The position numbers and the translations under genes are program-made. The notes under the pieces were generated by a model that did not search any database, was not told the DNA's origin, and saw nothing but the letters and a program-made list of their open reading frames with translations. From Syntrophomonadaceae bacterium (lineage in GTDB: Bacteria; Bacillota; Dethiobacteria; DTU022), in assembly GCA_003552365.1 (NCBI GenBank), contig PUKR01000273.1, forward strand, positions 1 through 6,560: 6,560 nucleotides of DNA, written 5' to 3'. Shown piece after piece: positions 5,760-6,560 of this stretch. The first letter of the stretch is position 1, and each line of letters begins with the position of its first letter.

Positions 5760-6560
5760 TCAGTCTTCTTTAAGAACGGCAAAGGGTATTTCCTGCATGC
5801 GGCGATAGTACCTTTTTACTTCCTGGAACAGGTGAAACAGGCTGGCCCGGCTGATAAATTCATCCCTGTTGTGCGGCATTTCCAGTTGCTCAAAACTTTG
5901 TTCGAGTTTTGCCATCAGCCGTTTTATTATCCTGTAATGATGATGTTTACCGGTAGCCCTGCGGAGCTGCATTTTCTGAACAATGCGGAACAGCTGCACA
6001 ATTGGTCCCGCATGGGGCACCTTAATCGGAATGCGCCGGGCTAAATTATGCATCTCTTCAAGGCGGGCCAGCTGGGATTTAAAAATTTCAAAGGTCCGCC
6101 TGTAGCGGTCGGAATCGGTTTCCCGGTGGATTACAAACCGCTGTTCCTCCTGGAGGAGTTTGGCCAGATCCATACCTTCCTCGATAGTGTCCTTAAGCTG
6201 AGCCACTTCCTTTTTGAAGCTCTCATCGTTGCATCCCGGTTCGAGCATTTCAAGCATAATAAATTCTATAATCCTGCGTGACCCGGCCTCAACTTCTTTA
6301 AGTTGTTCCCGGACTTGCTTTTTATGGTTTGGAGTAAAGAGGTAATTAACGGTAAGGCCGCACACGGCTCCCAACAGGGCGGTTAAGATTTGCTGGGCTG
6401 AAAATAGAAGTGGCATTTCGTGGCTGCTAAAAATAACGGTTACCGCAGTAATCGCGGTCAGCACTATGTGATCCTGCCAGTGCAGCTGGAGGCAGAAGTA
6501 AATGGCAAATAAAGTTGCCAGGCCGTAAGCAAGAGGTGAGAGACCAAAGACGAAGCTGAA
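5760..6560 (-). CDS. FUSC-like / aromatic acid exporter family membrane protein (5' end outside window)
   Basis: The frame runs without a stop to the right edge: 32 further codons precede the internal GTG at 6464, so at least 266 residues are visible and the start is missing. Counting from the edge, hydrophobic segments lie at about residues 9-25, 32-46 and 57-75, giving the end of a multi-helix membrane domain. The turn VNYLFTPNHKKQV (71-83) is typical of ArAE_1 (DUF939) proteins at the membrane-cytoplasm junction. The rest, about residues 78-266, is hydrophilic and strongly helical, with many Glu, Lys, Arg and Leu, and fits the ArAE_1_C domain. These proteins are annotated as putative aromatic acid exporters by distant similarity to AaeB; their substrates are mostly unknown. 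A histidine run (GKHHHYR) occurs in the C-terminal part. The gene converges on rdgB, 70 bases away. Confidence 0.75.
   Translation of the reverse strand, partial: FSFVFGLSPLAYGLATLFAIYFCLQLHWQDHIVLTAITAVTVIFSSHEMPLLFSAQQILTALLGAVCGLTVNYLFTPNHKKQVREQLKEVEAGSRRIIEFIMLEMLEPGCNDESFKKEVAQLKDTIEEGMDLAKLLQEEQRFVIHRETDSDRYRRTFEIFKSQLARLEEMHNLARRIPIKVPHAGPIVQLFRIVQKMQLRRATGKHHHYRIIKRLMAKLEQSFEQLEMPHNRDEFISRASLFHLFQEVKRYYRRMQEIPFAVLKED

Noticed and set aside
5832..6281. Two + strand open frames opposite the ArAE-type gene.
   Set aside because: They mirror the - strand coding sequence, lack ribosome sites and resemble no family known to me.

Overview
The window looks like ordinary chromosomal DNA from a low-to-moderate GC Gram-positive bacterium (Bacillota), most likely in the Clostridia or a related anaerobic class. 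CodY is a regulator confined to Bacillota, ribosome binding sites are of the strong AGGAG/GGAGG type, two promoters fit the sigma-A consensus, and the UPF0316, ArAE_1 and murI/rph/rdgB proteins all look bacillar or clostridial. The species cannot be read from the sequence. No tRNA, rRNA, CRISPR array, riboswitch of a recognised class, intact insertion sequence or replication origin is visible.

Layout. Bases 1-735 (+) are the 3' part of codY; its first codons lie outside the window. A 220-base gap follows, with a 10-bp stem-loop (808-832) and a near-consensus extended -10 promoter (861-889). This promoter drives a two-gene unit: a UPF0316/DUF2179 membrane protein (956-1486) and glutamate racemase murI (1490-2314), 3 bases apart. 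Converging on murI, with only 16 bases between stop codons, is a lemA-htpX operon read leftward (3811-2331) from its own extended -10 promoter at 3909-3937. A gap of about 440 bases (3812-4248) holds that promoter, a leader stem-loop, a stretch that looks like decayed coding sequence and an imperfect inverted repeat. Then come rph (RNase PH, 4249-5007) and rdgB (XTP/dITP diphosphatase, 5096-5689) on the + strand. At the right edge, a FUSC-like (aromatic acid exporter family) membrane protein runs leftward (6560-5760) and is cut at its 5' end by the window edge.

How the genes work together. murI supplies D-glutamate for peptidoglycan. rph trims tRNA 3' ends and rdgB removes deaminated purine nucleotides. 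htpX with lemA is a membrane protein quality-control pair. In Bacillus subtilis the racemase gene racE lies just upstream of ysmB-gerM-rph-ysnA(rdgB)-ysnB (recalled knowledge). Here the murI...rph-rdgB order persists, but a divergent lemA-htpX unit and a decayed-looking gap sit where ysmB/gerM would be.

I find no convincing new multi-gene system. The observations most worth checking are the CodY homologue with a near-invariant DNA-binding region but an unrecognisable isoleucine pocket, the coupling of a UPF0316 protein of unknown function to murI behind a strong promoter, and the possible gene remnant in the lemA-rph gap.
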